Position numbers and translations under genes: made by a program. Below the pieces are notes generated by a model. The model searched no databases and was not told where the DNA came from. It worked only from the letters and a program-made list of their open reading frames with translations. DNA of 64,000 bases from Amphibacillus jilinensis Y1. Its GTDB lineage: Bacteria > Bacillota > Bacilli > Bacillales > Amphibacillaceae. The stretch covers positions 57,585 through 121,584 of the forward strand of contig NZ_JH976435.1 of NCBI RefSeq assembly GCF_000306965.1, in the 5' to 3' direction. Within the stretch, counting starts at the first letter, position 1. Each line of letters starts with the position of its first letter. Below are positions 1-12,799 of the stretch, in pieces.

Positions 1-769
1 GTGACAAGAACAGTTTAGTCCGTTCATGTTTGGGATTATCAAATAATTTTTCAGGTGTCCCTGTTTCGATAATTTCTCCCCCGTCAAAAAGGACGATGCG
101 ATCAGCTACTTCTCTGGCAAATCCCATTTCATGTGTTACACAGAGCATCGTCATTCCTGATCTAGCTAGTTCTTTCATAACATCCAACACTTCTTTAATC
201 ATTTCTGGATCAAGAGCTGAGGTAGGTTCATCAAATAGCATGATCTCAGGTTGCATCGCTAGTGCTCTAGCAATGGCGACCCGTTGTTGTTGCCCACCTG
301 ATAATTGTCCTGGATATTTGTCAGCTTGCTCTGGAATCCCAACACGCTCTAATAGTTCACGCGCTAGCTTTTCGGCTTCAGCTTTTGGTTTCTTCTTGAC
401 CCAAATTGGACCAAGCGTGATGTTTTTTAAAATCGTCATATGTGGAAATAGGTTGAATTGCTGAAAGACCATGCCGGTCTCTTTCCTAATTGCTTCAATA
501 TCCTTTAAATCATGAGACAAGTTAACCCCGTCAATTTCAATATGTCCTTTCTGGATGGGTTCTAATCCATTTATTGTCCGAATGAATGTTGATTTACCAG
601 AACCAGATGGACCTAAAATGACAAGCACTTCACCCTTGTTTATCGTAAGATTCACGTCTTTTAATACATGCATATCACCAAACCATTTATTTACACCTTC
701 ACACTTAATAATCGTTTCATTTGTCTTTGGCAAAGGTCCCACCTCAATGTTTCTTTGTGTTTGTACCAT
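1..769 (-). CDS. aapP: Polar amino acid ABC transporter ATP-binding protein (partial, 3' end cut by window edge)
   Basis: This is the ATPase that drives amino acid uptake through the two permeases encoded just upstream. The minus-strand reading frame is open from 769 to the window edge. It shows Walker [11 protein letters not shown]-loop [11 protein letters not shown], signature [15 protein letters not shown], Walker [13 protein letters not shown] and the switch histidine in CVTHEMGFA, the set expected of the GlnQ/AapP family. Only the last few residues seem to be missing. The start is uncertain: ATG 769 has AAGGAGG about 12 nt upstream, while an in-frame TTG 12 codons later has GAGGTGG at better spacing. 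It is the last gene of the aapJQMP-like operon. The symbol rests on the neighbours; a glnQ-type name is equally possible. Confidence 0.93.
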   Translation of the reverse strand, partial: MVQTQRNIEVGPLPKTNETIIKCEGVNKWFGDMHVLKDVNLTINKGEVLVILGPSGSGKSTFIRTINGLEPIQKGHIEIDGVNLSHDLKDIEAIRKETGMVFQQFNLFPHMTILKNITLGPIWVKKKPKAEAEKLARELLERVGIPEQADKYPGQLSGGQQQRVAIARALAMQPEIMLFDEPTSALDPEMIKEVLDVMKELARSGMTMLCVTHEMGFAREVADRIVLFDGGEIIETGTPEKLFDNPKHERTKLFLS

Positions 770-814
770 ATCGTTAATAAGCCTCCTTAATAGTTTTAAA
801 GCCAATTTGTGTAG

Positions 815-2017
815 TTAACGTTCTCCAACGCCTAATGATTTTTCAATACGACGACTCGAATAGGACATAGAATAAGCGATAACCCAGTAAACAAAAGCAA
901 TAAACACGTAAACTTCCATATGCCTTCCTAAAAATTCAGGATTTGATTTTACAGATTGAGCAATCCCTAATAAATCAACAAGTCCAACGATGGCTACAAG
1001 AGACGTATCTTTAAACATTGATATACTTTGCCCAACAATGGTTGGTATAATTGCTCGTAACGCCTGCGGTAAAATAACAAATGCGGTAGTCTGAACAGGG
1101 TTTAACCCGATCGTTTTAGCAGCTTCGTATTGTCCGTTTGGTATAGATTGCAATCCACCACGTACATTTTCAGCCATATAAGCTGCTGTGAAGAAAGTTG
1201 CTCCTAACATGACCCGCAACAAGTTGTCAATCGTTAACCCTGTTGGTAAAAAGAGTGGAAACAATATTTGCGCCATAAATAAGATTGTAATTAGCGGTAT
1301 ACCACGAATTAATTCAATATAACCTATACAAAAATATTTTATGACAGATAACTTACTTGTTCGTCCTAATGCTAAAAGAACCCCAATAGGGAAGGATAGA
1401 ATGATGGCTACTGCCGCTAACATTAATGTGAGCATGAGACCATTCCATACGTTTGTGCGAATCACTGGTAATATACCAAATCCATGAATGAAAAATAATA
1501 TGATAGGTATACTGATGACCCAGCCTACTATGTTAAAGCGCTTGGCATAAGGGATTTTTGAGCCAATAAAATAGCTAATAACCAGCATTACTAATTGTGC
1601 TGTTAACCATATTTTAGATGTGTTTTCTGTAAATGGGGCGATAATATGAACCAAATAGATGGTTGATAAAATATAGCACAAGCGTAGCATTGTACCTTTA
1701 AATGTACCAGCTGAGATGCCAAACATAAAGGTCATCATGGTTAAAGCCGACCAAATTCGCCATAATGCCAATATAGGGTATTGGCCAACCATAAATAATT
1801 TATAGTTATCACCGATTACCGCCCACTGTGCTTCTGTAAAAACCCAAGTTAATGTCGCGTAACTAATATAAACTAATAAGCTACCAGCTAATAGAGTTAA
1901 CAACATATTATACCAATTATTAAACAAATTTTTGCGTATCCATACCCACATTGAAAATGATTGGGAAGGGGGGGCGATCATTTGCTTTGCCTCAACTAAT
2001 TTTAAATCGACACTCAT
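815..2017 (-). CDS. aapM: Amino acid ABC transporter permease, AapM-like
   Basis: One of two membrane subunits of the amino acid importer. At 400 residues it is far longer than the 220-residue permeases of typical Bacillus polar amino acid systems and matches the extended AapM type, with an N-terminal block of extra membrane segments before the conserved permease domain. The C-terminal half has the EAA-loop signature around EAAKTIGLNPVQTTAFVILP, which docks on the ATPase. GTG 2026 and ATG 2023 are in frame, but ATG 2017 has AGAGGTG six bases upstream and is preferred. The upstream permease ends at 2023, so the two genes are almost contiguous and probably co-translated. Confidence 0.88.
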   Translation of the reverse strand: MSVDLKLVEAKQMIAPPSQSFSMWVWIRKNLFNNWYNMLLTLLAGSLLVYISYATLTWVFTEAQWAVIGDNYKLFMVGQYPILALWRIWSALTMMTFMFGISAGTFKGTMLRLCYILSTIYLVHIIAPFTENTSKIWLTAQLVMLVISYFIGSKIPYAKRFNIVGWVISIPIILFFIHGFGILPVIRTNVWNGLMLTLMLAAVAIILSFPIGVLLALGRTSKLSVIKYFCIGYIELIRGIPLITILFMAQILFPLFLPTGLTIDNLLRVMLGATFFTAAYMAENVRGGLQSIPNGQYEAAKTIGLNPVQTTAFVILPQALRAIIPTIVGQSISMFKDTSLVAIVGLVDLLGIAQSVKSNPEFLGRHMEVYVFIAFVYWVIAYSMSYSSRRIEKSLGVGER

Positions 2018-2022
2018 GACCA

Positions 2023-3192
2023 TCACCTCTCAACCAATTGTGTTTTTTTGTTAAAAATATTCATGAACAACGATGTGATTAAACTAAGTGTTAAATACAC
2101 CACAATCATGATCAAAATAATTTCTATCGCATGACCGGATTGATTCAATGATGTGTTACCGACACCAACTAATTCTTGATAACCTACAGCTATGGCTAAG
2201 CTAGAGTTTTTTGTTAAGTTCAGATATTGACTAGTTATAGGTGGAATAATGATGCGCACAGCCTGTGGTAATATAACTAACCGCATCATAGTTGAACTTT
2301 TTAAACCAATAGCCTGTGCTGCCTCTGTTTGACCTTTATTTACGGATTGGATACCAGCACGAACGATTTCAGCAATATAAGTAGCGGTATAAATGACAAG
2401 ACCTGCTAATATAGCTAGAAATTCTGCAGATAGGCGCAGACCACCACTGAAGTTAAAATTTCCTAATTCAGGCCGTGAAATATGAACGGGTCCTGATTGT
2501 GTCACTAGCCATGCGAGAATAAAACTAATAATTAATGTTGTTATTGCCCATAATGTCGGAAATCGCTTAGTTCCGAGCTTGAGTTGCTTGTTTAGTTGGT
2601 ATTTCCAGACGATAACTGCACTGACCAGGCCGATAATTGAGATGATAACCCAGATGAAGGTGTGACTATTTGCTGTAAACCAAGGAATAGCAATACCACG
2701 ATTATTAAAATAAAAATCACCCATTGAATAGCTATCTTGGACTTGCGGAAGAGGAAGAATAACCGCAAAATACCAAATGAAAATTTGCACTAGTAAAGGC
2801 GTGTTCCGGAAAACTTCGATATACAGACCAGATAGCTTTCGAACGAGCCAATTATTTGACAATCGAGCGATACCAACGGAGACACCGAGAACCGTTGTTA
2901 AAATAATACCAATGACAGCAATTCTTAATGTATTTAGTACACCAACAATCATTGCTCTAGCATAGGTATCTGTTGGCTGATAGTCAATTAGTGATTCGGC
3001 AATATTAAATGAAGCCGTCCTGCGTAAAAATTGAAAGCCGAAGTTAATACCGAGACGGTTTAAACCATTTATTGCATTGCTGATCAAGTAGCCGAAAAAC
3101 AATACCACCAAAATAGCAAAACCAATTTGAAATAAAACAGGTAAAATGCGATTATCACGCCAAAACGGTGTTGAAACCTTAGATTCTCTCAT
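2023..3192 (-). CDS. aapQ: Amino acid ABC transporter permease, AapQ-like
   Basis: Second integral membrane subunit of the importer, about 389 residues. Like AapQ it carries a long insertion between early membrane helices (around RTASFNIAESLIDYQPTDTY and the segment after FRNTPLLVQIFIWYFA) and an EAA loop at EAAQAIGLKSSTMMRLVILP near the C terminus. The frame opens at TTG 3207, but ATG 3192 lies 7 nt after GAGGTG and gives MRESKVSTPFW, so it is taken as the start. It follows the binding-protein gene after an 80-bp gap that holds a hairpin, and it nearly abuts aapM. Confidence 0.88.
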   Translation of the reverse strand: MRESKVSTPFWRDNRILPVLFQIGFAILVVLFFGYLISNAINGLNRLGINFGFQFLRRTASFNIAESLIDYQPTDTYARAMIVGVLNTLRIAVIGIILTTVLGVSVGIARLSNNWLVRKLSGLYIEVFRNTPLLVQIFIWYFAVILPLPQVQDSYSMGDFYFNNRGIAIPWFTANSHTFIWVIISIIGLVSAVIVWKYQLNKQLKLGTKRFPTLWAITTLIISFILAWLVTQSGPVHISRPELGNFNFSGGLRLSAEFLAILAGLVIYTATYIAEIVRAGIQSVNKGQTEAAQAIGLKSSTMMRLVILPQAVRIIIPPITSQYLNLTKNSSLAIAVGYQELVGVGNTSLNQSGHAIEIILIMIVVYLTLSLITSLFMNIFNKKTQLVER

Positions 3193-3224
3193 AGCTAGAC
3201 ACCTCAATTTAGTTTATTAATGTA

Positions 3225-3255
3225 AAGAACCTGCTTAAAAGACACGCAGGTTCTT
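3225..3255 (-). promoter_or_regulatory. Intercistronic hairpin between aapJ and aapQ
   Basis: A perfect 10-bp inverted repeat, AAGAACCTGC and GCAGGTTCTT, around an 11-nt loop. Read on the minus strand it lies just after the aapJ stop codon and is not followed by a T run, so it is unlikely to be a full terminator. The position fits an RNA stabiliser or attenuator that keeps the binding-protein message more abundant than the permease message, as known for other binding-protein-dependent transporters. That role is inferred. Confidence 0.7.
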
Positions 3256-3271
3256 CTAATTCACAATTTTT

Positions 3272-4372
3272 TTAACGGAATGGAGGTGAATAAAGAATAC
3301 CACCATCTGTGTACAAATCATTTAAACCTCGATCCAAATTAAAGATAGTATCAGGGCCTAAGTTGCGGTCATAAATTTCTTGATAATTACCTACATGTTC
3401 GATGACACGAACAGCAAATGCATCATCGATGCCTAGCATTTGTCCCAATTCGCCTTCTTGACCCATGAAACGGCGTACAACAGGATCTTCACTATCAAAG
3501 AAATCTTCGTAATTTTCAGAGGTAATGCCTAGTTCTTCAGCCTCAATGGTAGCAAGTGTTACCCATTTGACAATATCAAACCATTGATCATCACCATGTC
3601 TAACAGCAGGGCCGAGTGGTTCTTTAGATAAATTTTCTTCAAGGATAACATGCTGATCAGGATTGGCTAAAGTTGCTTGTCGCGATACAAGCCCAGATTT
3701 ATCTGTTGTCCACGCATCAATATTTCCAGACTCATAAGCTTCTACGACAGCATCACTATCATCGAATAGTACTTGTTCATAAGTAATGCCATACTTTCTA
3801 AACTGATCGGCTAGGTTCGATTCCGTTGTTGTTCCAGTTTCAACACCGATTCGAGCACCTTCAAGTTCTTCCAATGATGTTATACCACTATCACTTCTAA
3901 CCATGAGACCTTGACCATCATAAAACGTTGTTGGTGTAAAGTTAGTACCTAAAGCAACATCACGATCTAAAGTCCAAGTTGTATTTCGAATGAGTACATC
4001 AACTTCACCTGTTTGTAATGCAGTAAATCGTTCTTGTGCCGATAATGGTCTCACTTCAATGGCTTCGGGGTCATCGAAGATAGCTGCCGCCAATGTTTTA
4101 CCAAAATCAACATCAAAACCTTCATATTCACCATCAGAATTTAAGTAACCAAATCCAGGTAGTTGATTATTTCCGCCAACAATGACGTAGCCACGATCAA
4201 GTATGGTTGCTAATGTATCCCCTTCCTCGGTGTCTGGTGCTGAGTCAGCATCATCAACACCTGTTTCTGGATCAGCACTTACAGTGTCCTCGTCTGCACA
4301 GCCAACTAAAAAGATACCTCCTAGTAAGGTTAACCATAGTAAAAATGTTAAAATGTGTTTAAAATTTCTCAT
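3272..4372 (-). CDS. aapJ: General L-amino-acid-binding lipoprotein, AapJ-like
   Basis: Extracellular solute-binding protein that delivers amino acids to the permease pair. The signal peptide ends in a lipobox-type LVGC with Cys25 as the expected lipid anchor, followed by an acidic low-complexity linker. The SBP family 3 domain then begins at LATILDRGYVIVGGNNQLPGFGYLN and includes GFDVDFGKTLAAAIF and LTARTTWTLDRD-like sequence (RNTTWTLDRDVALG), typical of AapJ/BztA proteins of about 340 residues. Start ATG 4372 has GGAGG upstream. It is the first gene of the operon, behind a TATAAT promoter. Confidence 0.9.
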   Translation of the reverse strand: MRNFKHILTFLLWLTLLGGIFLVGCADEDTVSADPETGVDDADSAPDTEEGDTLATILDRGYVIVGGNNQLPGFGYLNSDGEYEGFDVDFGKTLAAAIFDDPEAIEVRPLSAQERFTALQTGEVDVLIRNTTWTLDRDVALGTNFTPTTFYDGQGLMVRSDSGITSLEELEGARIGVETGTTTESNLADQFRKYGITYEQVLFDDSDAVVEAYESGNIDAWTTDKSGLVSRQATLANPDQHVILEENLSKEPLGPAVRHGDDQWFDIVKWVTLATIEAEELGITSENYEDFFDSEDPVVRRFMGQEGELGQMLGIDDAFAVRVIEHVGNYQEIYDRNLGPDTIFNLDRGLNDLYTDGGILYSPPFR

Positions 4373-4397
4373 CCCTTAATGCCTCCTTAAATAATTC

Positions 4398-4424
4398 ATT
4401 ATAATACCTAACATTGATTGTAAA
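4398..4424 (-). promoter_or_regulatory. Candidate sigma-A promoter for the aap operon
   Basis: On the minus strand TTTACA (4424-4419) and TATAAT (4403-4398) are separated by 15 nt, a little short, about 25 nt before the aapJ start. The -10 box is perfect and no other candidate is closer to the gene. Confidence 0.5.
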
Positions 4425-4580
4425 GTAGTTAGGATTGTTGATGTATAAAATTGTAAGATTACTTAACGAACTTTTTCTGAAAATTCTGTTTATTGAAGTG
4501 GCGTGTAAAGAACTACTTGAATGAATCATTCAGAGGAGAGCGATATTGGCTATCTCAGGGGCTATATAGTTGTTCAGAGA

Positions 4581-4683
4581 AATAACAAAACCACCAGTCT
4601 CCGTGAGGGACACTGTAAAGTTAGCTTAGTTACGTTAACTTTTGCGTCCAATACAGCAACTGGTGGTTTGGATTATTGTTATT
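4581..4683. terminator. Large imperfect hairpin between leuD and aapJ, possible ilv-leu terminator
   Basis: AATAACAA plus AACCACCAGT (4581-4598) pairs with ACTGGTGGTT (4659-4668) and TTGTTATT (4676-4683), with one asymmetric bulge. The 60-nt loop holds a second stem, AAAGTTA with TAACTTT (about 4616-4642). On the minus strand it follows leuD by about 45 nt and ends in a T-rich stretch, so it may end the ilv-leu transcript. The long structured loop is unusual for a simple terminator. A short frame across it on the plus strand has no coding character. Confidence 0.45.
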
Positions 4684-4728
4684 TGTTTAGATTAAATAAT
4701 TGCTAGTCGAAGTTTTCTTTAAAATTGT

Positions 4729-5319
4729 TTAATAGACAAGGTGTTCTTTTTCGAATGCAGCAATCTTATCGTCATATGTCAGTGTTACGGATATTTCGTC
4801 CCAGCCATTCAATAACATTTGTCTTGGATAATCTGCAATCTCAAACGAAGCCTCAAAACCAACATTGTCATAAACTTTTTTCGTTTCAAGGTCAACAGTT
4901 AAGTGATACTGATCAGCTTCAGCGTTTTTGATCAGTTGTTGTGTTTCTGCTTCTTTTAATACCACGGGTAAGATACCATTTTTCGTGCAATTGTTAAAGA
5001 AGATGTCAGCGAAACTAGGTGCAATAATAATTTTAAAACCGAAATCTTCTAATGCCCAAGGTGCATGTTCCCGAGATGATCCACAACCAAAGTTTTCACC
5101 ACCAACTAGAATTGAAGCATTTTGATACTTGGGGTGATTGAGTGAGAAATCAGGTCTTGGGCGATCTTTATCATCATAACGCCAATTATAGAAGAGATAT
5201 TGACCAAATCCTTGTCGAGAAATACGTTTTAGAAATTGCTTTGGGATAATTTGATCAGTATCCACATTTGCTCGATTTAAGGGGTATACAAGTCCTTTGT
5301 GTTGTTTAAGTGCATCCAT
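4729..5319 (-). CDS. leuD: 3-isopropylmalate dehydratase small subunit
   Basis: With LeuC it isomerises 2-isopropylmalate to 3-isopropylmalate in leucine synthesis. At 196 residues it has the usual length and shows the swivel-domain motifs YPLNRANVDTDQIIPKQFLK near the N terminus and GGENFGCGSSREHAPWAL around residue 75, the substrate-binding loop of the aconitase family. Start ATG 5319 has AAGGAGGAG upstream. It is the last gene of the ilv-leu operon, 19 bp after leuC. Confidence 0.97.
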   Translation of the reverse strand: MDALKQHKGLVYPLNRANVDTDQIIPKQFLKRISRQGFGQYLFYNWRYDDKDRPRPDFSLNHPKYQNASILVGGENFGCGSSREHAPWALEDFGFKIIIAPSFADIFFNNCTKNGILPVVLKEAETQQLIKNAEADQYHLTVDLETKKVYDNVGFEASFEIADYPRQMLLNGWDEISVTLTYDDKIAAFEKEHLVY

Positions 5320-5338
5320 ATAGCAACTCCTCCTTCAT

Positions 5339-6745
5339 TTATAGTTCAAATGTTCTCACATCAACAAAATGTCCTGCAATAGCAGCAGCCGTTGCCATTT
5401 CTGGACTCACCAAGTGTGTTCTAGCATCTGTTCCTTGTCTACCTTCGAAATTTCGATTAGATGTTGAAGCACAACGTTCACCAGCAGGAACAATATCACC
5501 ATTCATTGCCAAACACATACTGCAACCTGGTTCTCTCCACTCAAAACCCGCTTCAATAAATAGTTTATCAAGTCCTTTTTCTTCGGCTTTTTGTTTGACT
5601 GTTTGAGAGCCAGGCACAACAATCGCATGAACACCTTTATTGACTTTTCGCCCTTTAATCACACTTGCTGCCTGTTCTAAATCTTGAAGCCTTGAATTTG
5701 TACATGACCCAATAAAGACATGTTCGATAGGCACAGAAGTGATTGGGGTATTTGGCTCTAATCCCATGTATTCGAGAGCATGTTTGATTTCATTGCGCTG
5801 ATTGTCATCTTGTGCTTGATCCGGATGTGGGATAACGCCATTAACAGATAGGCATTGGCTAGGATTCGTTCCCCAAGTTACTTGCGGTTCCACTTCTGAT
5901 GCATCGAGTGTTACCGTTCGATCATAGCTAGCACCGTCATCTGTAGCTAATGCTAACCAATCTGTCTTTGCTTGTTCAAACAGCTCACCATCAGGCGTAT
6001 GTTCGCGTCCAACTAAGAAATCAATCGTCGTTTGGTCTGGGCTTACTAAACCTGCCCGAGCACCTGCTTCAATTGACATATTACAAATCGTCATCCGACC
6101 CTCCATCGAAAGGTTTCTGACAGCTTCACCAGTATATTCAATAACATAGCCTGTTCCGAAATTAACCCCGTACTTAGCAATTAGAGCTAGGACCAAGTCT
6201 TTTGCGGTCACACCTAATCCTAAATTTCCGTCTATTTTAACGTTAAGGGTCTTCGGTTTGGCTTGCCAAATCGTTTGGGTTGCTAGCACGTGTTCCACTT
6301 CACTTGTTCCGATACCAAAGGCAAGCGCACCAAATGCCCCATGTGTGGAGGTGTGACTGTCGCCACAAACGATTGTTTTACCGGGTTGAGTTAACCCTAG
6401 TTCAGGACCAATAACGTGGACAATTCCTTGGTGTTTATGTCCCATGCCAGCAAGTGGAACCCCAAATTCATCACAGTTATGTTTAAGTGTGTCCATTTGT
6501 AGTTTAGATATCTCATCTTTAATGACATTTGTATGCGTTGTTGGGACATTGTGATCCATTGTAGCGAATGTTCGCTTGGGTTGCCTTACTTTGCGACCTT
6601 TAAGACGTAAACCTTCAAACGCCTGAGGTGATGTGACTTCATGGACTAAATGTAAGTCGATATAAAGAAGAGCAGGTTTACCTGCTTCTTCAAAGACAAC
6701 ATTTTTATCCCAAATTTTTTCGATAATCGTTTTTGGTTTCGTCAT
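5339..6745 (-). CDS. leuC: 3-isopropylmalate dehydratase large subunit
   Basis: Catalytic [4Fe-4S] subunit of isopropylmalate isomerase. The cluster cysteines are visible in [13 protein letters not shown] and [13 protein letters not shown], and the substrate motif [32 protein letters not shown] is split over the middle of the N-terminal third. Length of 468 residues fits the family. The frame is open to GTG 6754, but ATG 6745 ([13 protein letters not shown]) is better placed after AAGGAG and matches the start of known LeuC proteins. It lies 12 bp after leuB. Confidence 0.97.
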   Translation of the reverse strand: MTKPKTIIEKIWDKNVVFEEAGKPALLYIDLHLVHEVTSPQAFEGLRLKGRKVRQPKRTFATMDHNVPTTHTNVIKDEISKLQMDTLKHNCDEFGVPLAGMGHKHQGIVHVIGPELGLTQPGKTIVCGDSHTSTHGAFGALAFGIGTSEVEHVLATQTIWQAKPKTLNVKIDGNLGLGVTAKDLVLALIAKYGVNFGTGYVIEYTGEAVRNLSMEGRMTICNMSIEAGARAGLVSPDQTTIDFLVGREHTPDGELFEQAKTDWLALATDDGASYDRTVTLDASEVEPQVTWGTNPSQCLSVNGVIPHPDQAQDDNQRNEIKHALEYMGLEPNTPITSVPIEHVFIGSCTNSRLQDLEQAASVIKGRKVNKGVHAIVVPGSQTVKQKAEEKGLDKLFIEAGFEWREPGCSMCLAMNGDIVPAGERCASTSNRNFEGRQGTDARTHLVSPEMATAAAIAGHFVDVRTFEL

Positions 6746-6757
6746 TTTATTCACTCC

Positions 6758-7828
6758 TTAAATGGTTAATTCTTTGATGATCGCTTCTGTCATCTCTGAA
6801 GTCGATACTTTAATGCCATGATCAACATGTAAATCAGCCGTATGAAGCCCTTTATTAATGCAAGTTTCTACCGCTTTCTCGATGGCTTTAGCTTCAACAT
6901 TCATTGCAAATGAATAACGGAGCATCATTGCAGTTGATAAAATCATAGCAATAGGGTTAGCAATCCCGAGACCTGCAATATCAGGTGCAGAGCCGTGTGC
7001 GGGTTCATAAAGACCAACGCCGTTCTCAGCTAAGCTAGCAGAAGGTAACATGCCAAGTGACCCTGTTAAAACAGACGCTTCATCGCTTAAAATATCACCA
7101 AACATATTTTCAGTGACGATAACATCAAATCGACTCGGTTCTGTGATCAGTTTCATTGCAGCAGCATCAACTAAAAGATGTTCAACCTCGACATCTGGAA
7201 AGTGCACTTTCTCAGCTTCAACTATTTCACGCCATAGTTTACTAGATTCTAATACATTAGCTTTATCAACAGATGTCAACTTTTTTCGGCGTAATTGTGC
7301 GCTCTCAAAGCCCTTTTTAATAATACGTTTCATCTCATGGAGCGTATAGTGAAGAGTGTCAACGACAGATTGGTCATTGTCTCGCCGTTCACTTGGTTGA
7401 CCGAAGTATAACCCGCTGGTTAGTTCTCTAACGATCAATACGTCACTACCTTTAATGATATCTTCTTTTAAAGGTGAAGCAGATAATAAGGTTTCAAATC
7501 CTTTCACAGGTCTTAGATTAGCGTAAAGATCGAGGGATTTGCGAATTTTAAGTAACCCACGTTCTGGTCTAAGTTCAGAGGGGTTATTATCCCATTTTGG
7601 ACCGCCTACTGCCCCTAAAAGGACGGCATCAGCCTGTTCAGCTGCTTGAATAGTTTGATCGGGTAATGGCATATTAACTTCGTCAATGGCAGCACCTCCG
7701 ATTAGCTGTGTGTTGAAATGGAATTGGTGTTTATAACGTTGGGCAATTGCTTCAAGTACAGCTACTGCACTATCCATAATTTCAGGGCCGATGCCATCTC
7801 CTGGTAGTAAGACTATTTTCTTTTCCAT
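6758..7828 (-). CDS. leuB: 3-isopropylmalate dehydrogenase
   Basis: Oxidatively decarboxylates 3-isopropylmalate with NAD to give the leucine keto acid. Motifs include LLPGDGIGPEI at the N terminus, GAVGGPKWD, RPERGLLKIRKSLDLYANLRP, the catalytic ELTSGLYFGQP tyrosine and the GSAPDIAGLGIANPIA NAD-binding segment. 356 residues. TTG 7834 is in frame, but ATG 7828 has GGAGGG at proper spacing and is taken as the start. It sits 19 bp after leuA. Confidence 0.97.
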   Translation of the reverse strand: MEKKIVLLPGDGIGPEIMDSAVAVLEAIAQRYKHQFHFNTQLIGGAAIDEVNMPLPDQTIQAAEQADAVLLGAVGGPKWDNNPSELRPERGLLKIRKSLDLYANLRPVKGFETLLSASPLKEDIIKGSDVLIVRELTSGLYFGQPSERRDNDQSVVDTLHYTLHEMKRIIKKGFESAQLRRKKLTSVDKANVLESSKLWREIVEAEKVHFPDVEVEHLLVDAAAMKLITEPSRFDVIVTENMFGDILSDEASVLTGSLGMLPSASLAENGVGLYEPAHGSAPDIAGLGIANPIAMILSTAMMLRYSFAMNVEAKAIEKAVETCINKGLHTADLHVDHGIKVSTSEMTEAIIKELTI

Positions 7829-7847
7829 TAACAACCCTCCTTTTATC

Positions 7848-10389
<2,542 letters not shown>

Positions 10390-10457
10390 TCATTCCTCTC
10401 AATATTGTAATATTTATCGTAAAATGTTTAATACATATTACTTCGGTTTAGTTGTTT

Positions 10458-10982
10458 TTAATGAAGTAGTGAAAAAGGTGCTTGGTCTTGACTTGCCTGT
10501 GGTTGTTGACCACGTAAGAATGCTGTTACACCAGTTCTTGCAATATCTTTAATACCATAAGGTCTAAGTAAATCGATTAATGCTTCTACTTTCTCAGATT
10601 TACCTGTGACTTGAATCGATAGGGTATCTTTACTTACATCAATAACGGTTGCTCGAAAAGGGTCGATAATACCTTGGATTTCTGAACGCAATTGTGCGTT
10701 GCTGGTAATCTTAATGAGTGCAAGTTCACGCGCGACAATCGCTTTATCTGTAATGTCCGAAACTTTCAAAACATCGATTTGTTTATTGAGTTGTTTCGTC
10801 ACTTGTTCGAGTTTTTGGTAATCTTCTACATCGACTACAAAGGTAATACGAGATATTCCTTCTTGTTCTGTTCGACCAACAGAGATACTCTCAATATTAA
10901 ACTGTCTTTTTTGTAATAACCCGGTAATCCGATTCAATACACCACTTCGGTTACTTACTTTTGCTGTTATAATTCGTTTCAT
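10458..10982 (-). CDS. ilvH: Acetolactate synthase small (regulatory) subunit
   Basis: Regulatory partner of IlvB that confers valine feedback. The N-terminal ACT domain is clear ([27 protein letters not shown]), followed by the C-terminal ALS_ss domain with [26 protein letters not shown] sequence. 174 residues. Start ATG 10982 overlaps the ilvB stop in ATGA, a classic sign of coupled translation for a two-subunit enzyme. Confidence 0.96.
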   Translation of the reverse strand: MKRIITAKVSNRSGVLNRITGLLQKRQFNIESISVGRTEQEGISRITFVVDVEDYQKLEQVTKQLNKQIDVLKVSDITDKAIVARELALIKITSNAQLRSEIQGIIDPFRATVIDVSKDTLSIQVTGKSEKVEALIDLLRPYGIKDIARTGVTAFLRGQQPQASQDQAPFSLLH

Positions 10983-12703
10983 GGTTTCACTCCTATCATT
11001 TCATGAAGTCCTTTACCTGGTGCAATCATTGGGTAAACATTCTCTTGTTGAAGAACCCGTGCATCAATTAAGACTGGACCATCATGCTTGATTAGGTCTG
11101 GTAATTGCTTTTGAAAGTCTTCAGGGCTCTCAATTTTTACACCTTTAATTTCATATGCCTCAGCAAGTTTAACGAAATCGGGTTGAATGCTAAAGATGGA
11201 TTCAGAATAACGCTCAGAATAGAATTTTTCTTGCCACTGACGAACCATTCCTAAAGCTGCGTTATTAACGATAATTACTTTTACCGGTAAATCGCGTTCT
11301 TGTAAAATAGAAAGTTCCTGCAAAGTCATCTGAAAACCGCCGTCACCAACAATTGAAATGACTAAATCATCTGGTGCTGCAAGTTGTGCCCCAATGGCGG
11401 CAGGAAAGCCAAATCCCATTGTTCCAAGCCCACCTGAGGTCACCCAACGGTTTGGTTTATTAAATTTGTAATACTGTGCTGACCACATTTGATGTTGCCC
11501 AACATCAGTCGTGACAATAGCTTCACCATTCGTTTCTTTATATACTTCCTCAATAACCCATTGACCAATCATATGATCTTCAGGTTTTTTATACCATAAA
11601 GGATACGTTTGTTTATTTGCTAATGCATGGTCACGCCATTGGCTAAAGTCTGATGTCTCAGTGATTTGCTTTTTCATTTCATTTAAAGCTAACTTAGCAT
11701 CACCGACTACTGGAATATGTGTGTTAACATTCTTACCAATCTCGGCTGGGTCAATATCAATGTGTGCTACAATAGCCGAAGGGGCAAAGTGCTCTAAATT
11801 ACCTGTTAAGCGATCGTCAAAGCGAGCGCCGATATTAATTAGCATATCTGTTTCATAAAGCGCCATGTTGGCAGCGTAAGTACCATGCATGCCCGCCATG
11901 CCTAACCATAATTCATGTTCACCTGGGAATGTCCCAAGACCTAGCAATGTGTTGATGACTGGAATTTGATGTGTTTCCGCAAATTCGATAAGCTCTGATG
12001 AGGCTTGAGCAAATTGAACACCAGCACCAGCTAATATAACAGGTTTAGTTGAAGTTAATAATGCTTCTTTCAATTTTTTAACCTGGATTGGGTTAGGTTT
12101 TATCGTTGGTTGATATCCCGGCAAGTTAAATGATTGATCATAATGATCGGCACAAGGATTTGCAGCAATATCTTTAGGTATATCAATGAGTACAGGACCT
12201 GGTCGGCCTGTTGTAGCAATATGAAAGGCTTCCTTAACAATTCTCGGTAAATCACTTATTCGCCTTACTTGATAATTATGCTTCGTTATTGGGGTTGTAA
12301 TGCCAATAATATCTGCTTCTTGAAACGCATCTGTTCCAATTACTGTTTGGTTTACTTGCCCCGTGAAGACAACAAGGGGTAGGGAGTCAATCATTGCATC
12401 AGCTATACCTGTAACAAGGTTTGTTGCGCCTGGTCCGGAGGTAGCAATGACAACACCTGGTTTGCCTGATACACGCGCGTACCCCTCGGCTGCATGAATT
12501 GACCCTTGCTCATGGCGAGCTAAGACTTGATTAAAATGGTGCTTTTTCTTATATAATGCATCGAAAATAGGTAACACTGCACCACCGGGATACCCAAATA
12601 ATGTTTTTACATCTGCTTCTAAAAGTGATTCGATTAATAGATCTGCTCCTGTCTTTGGTGCATGTGTAATCGTTTTTTGGTGTTCCTCTTTTGATTTAAC
12701 CAT
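10979..12703 (-). CDS. ilvB: Acetolactate synthase large (catalytic) subunit
   Basis: Thiamine-diphosphate enzyme that makes acetolactate and acetohydroxybutyrate, the entry to branched-chain amino acids. The catalytic glutamate lies in [16 protein letters not shown], the FAD-binding middle domain around [14 protein letters not shown], and the TPP motif runs from [12 protein letters not shown] to VIIVNN. 574 residues. Start ATG 12703 follows CAGGAGGGATTATC. It is the first gene after the T-box leader, so its expression and that of all downstream genes should answer to tRNA charging. Confidence 0.97.
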   Translation of the reverse strand: MVKSKEEHQKTITHAPKTGADLLIESLLEADVKTLFGYPGGAVLPIFDALYKKKHHFNQVLARHEQGSIHAAEGYARVSGKPGVVIATSGPGATNLVTGIADAMIDSLPLVVFTGQVNQTVIGTDAFQEADIIGITTPITKHNYQVRRISDLPRIVKEAFHIATTGRPGPVLIDIPKDIAANPCADHYDQSFNLPGYQPTIKPNPIQVKKLKEALLTSTKPVILAGAGVQFAQASSELIEFAETHQIPVINTLLGLGTFPGEHELWLGMAGMHGTYAANMALYETDMLINIGARFDDRLTGNLEHFAPSAIVAHIDIDPAEIGKNVNTHIPVVGDAKLALNEMKKQITETSDFSQWRDHALANKQTYPLWYKKPEDHMIGQWVIEEVYKETNGEAIVTTDVGQHQMWSAQYYKFNKPNRWVTSGGLGTMGFGFPAAIGAQLAAPDDLVISIVGDGGFQMTLQELSILQERDLPVKVIIVNNAALGMVRQWQEKFYSERYSESIFSIQPDFVKLAEAYEIKGVKIESPEDFQKQLPDLIKHDGPVLIDARVLQQENVYPMIAPGKGLHEMIGVKP

Positions 12704-12799
12704 GATAATCCCTCCTGATTGATAATTAACTTGCTTTGTGTAGACGGTGTTAAAAGCTTTATAATAGGCAGCTGTTTTTTAATGTACACTTTTTTTATA

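Noticed and set aside
30..818. Plus-strand frames at the left edge
   Set aside because: They are antisense to an unmistakable ABC ATPase gene.
4521..4706. 61-codon plus-strand frame between aapJ and leuD
   Set aside because: It spans the large hairpin, has no convincing SD for its codons, and no protein-like pattern.
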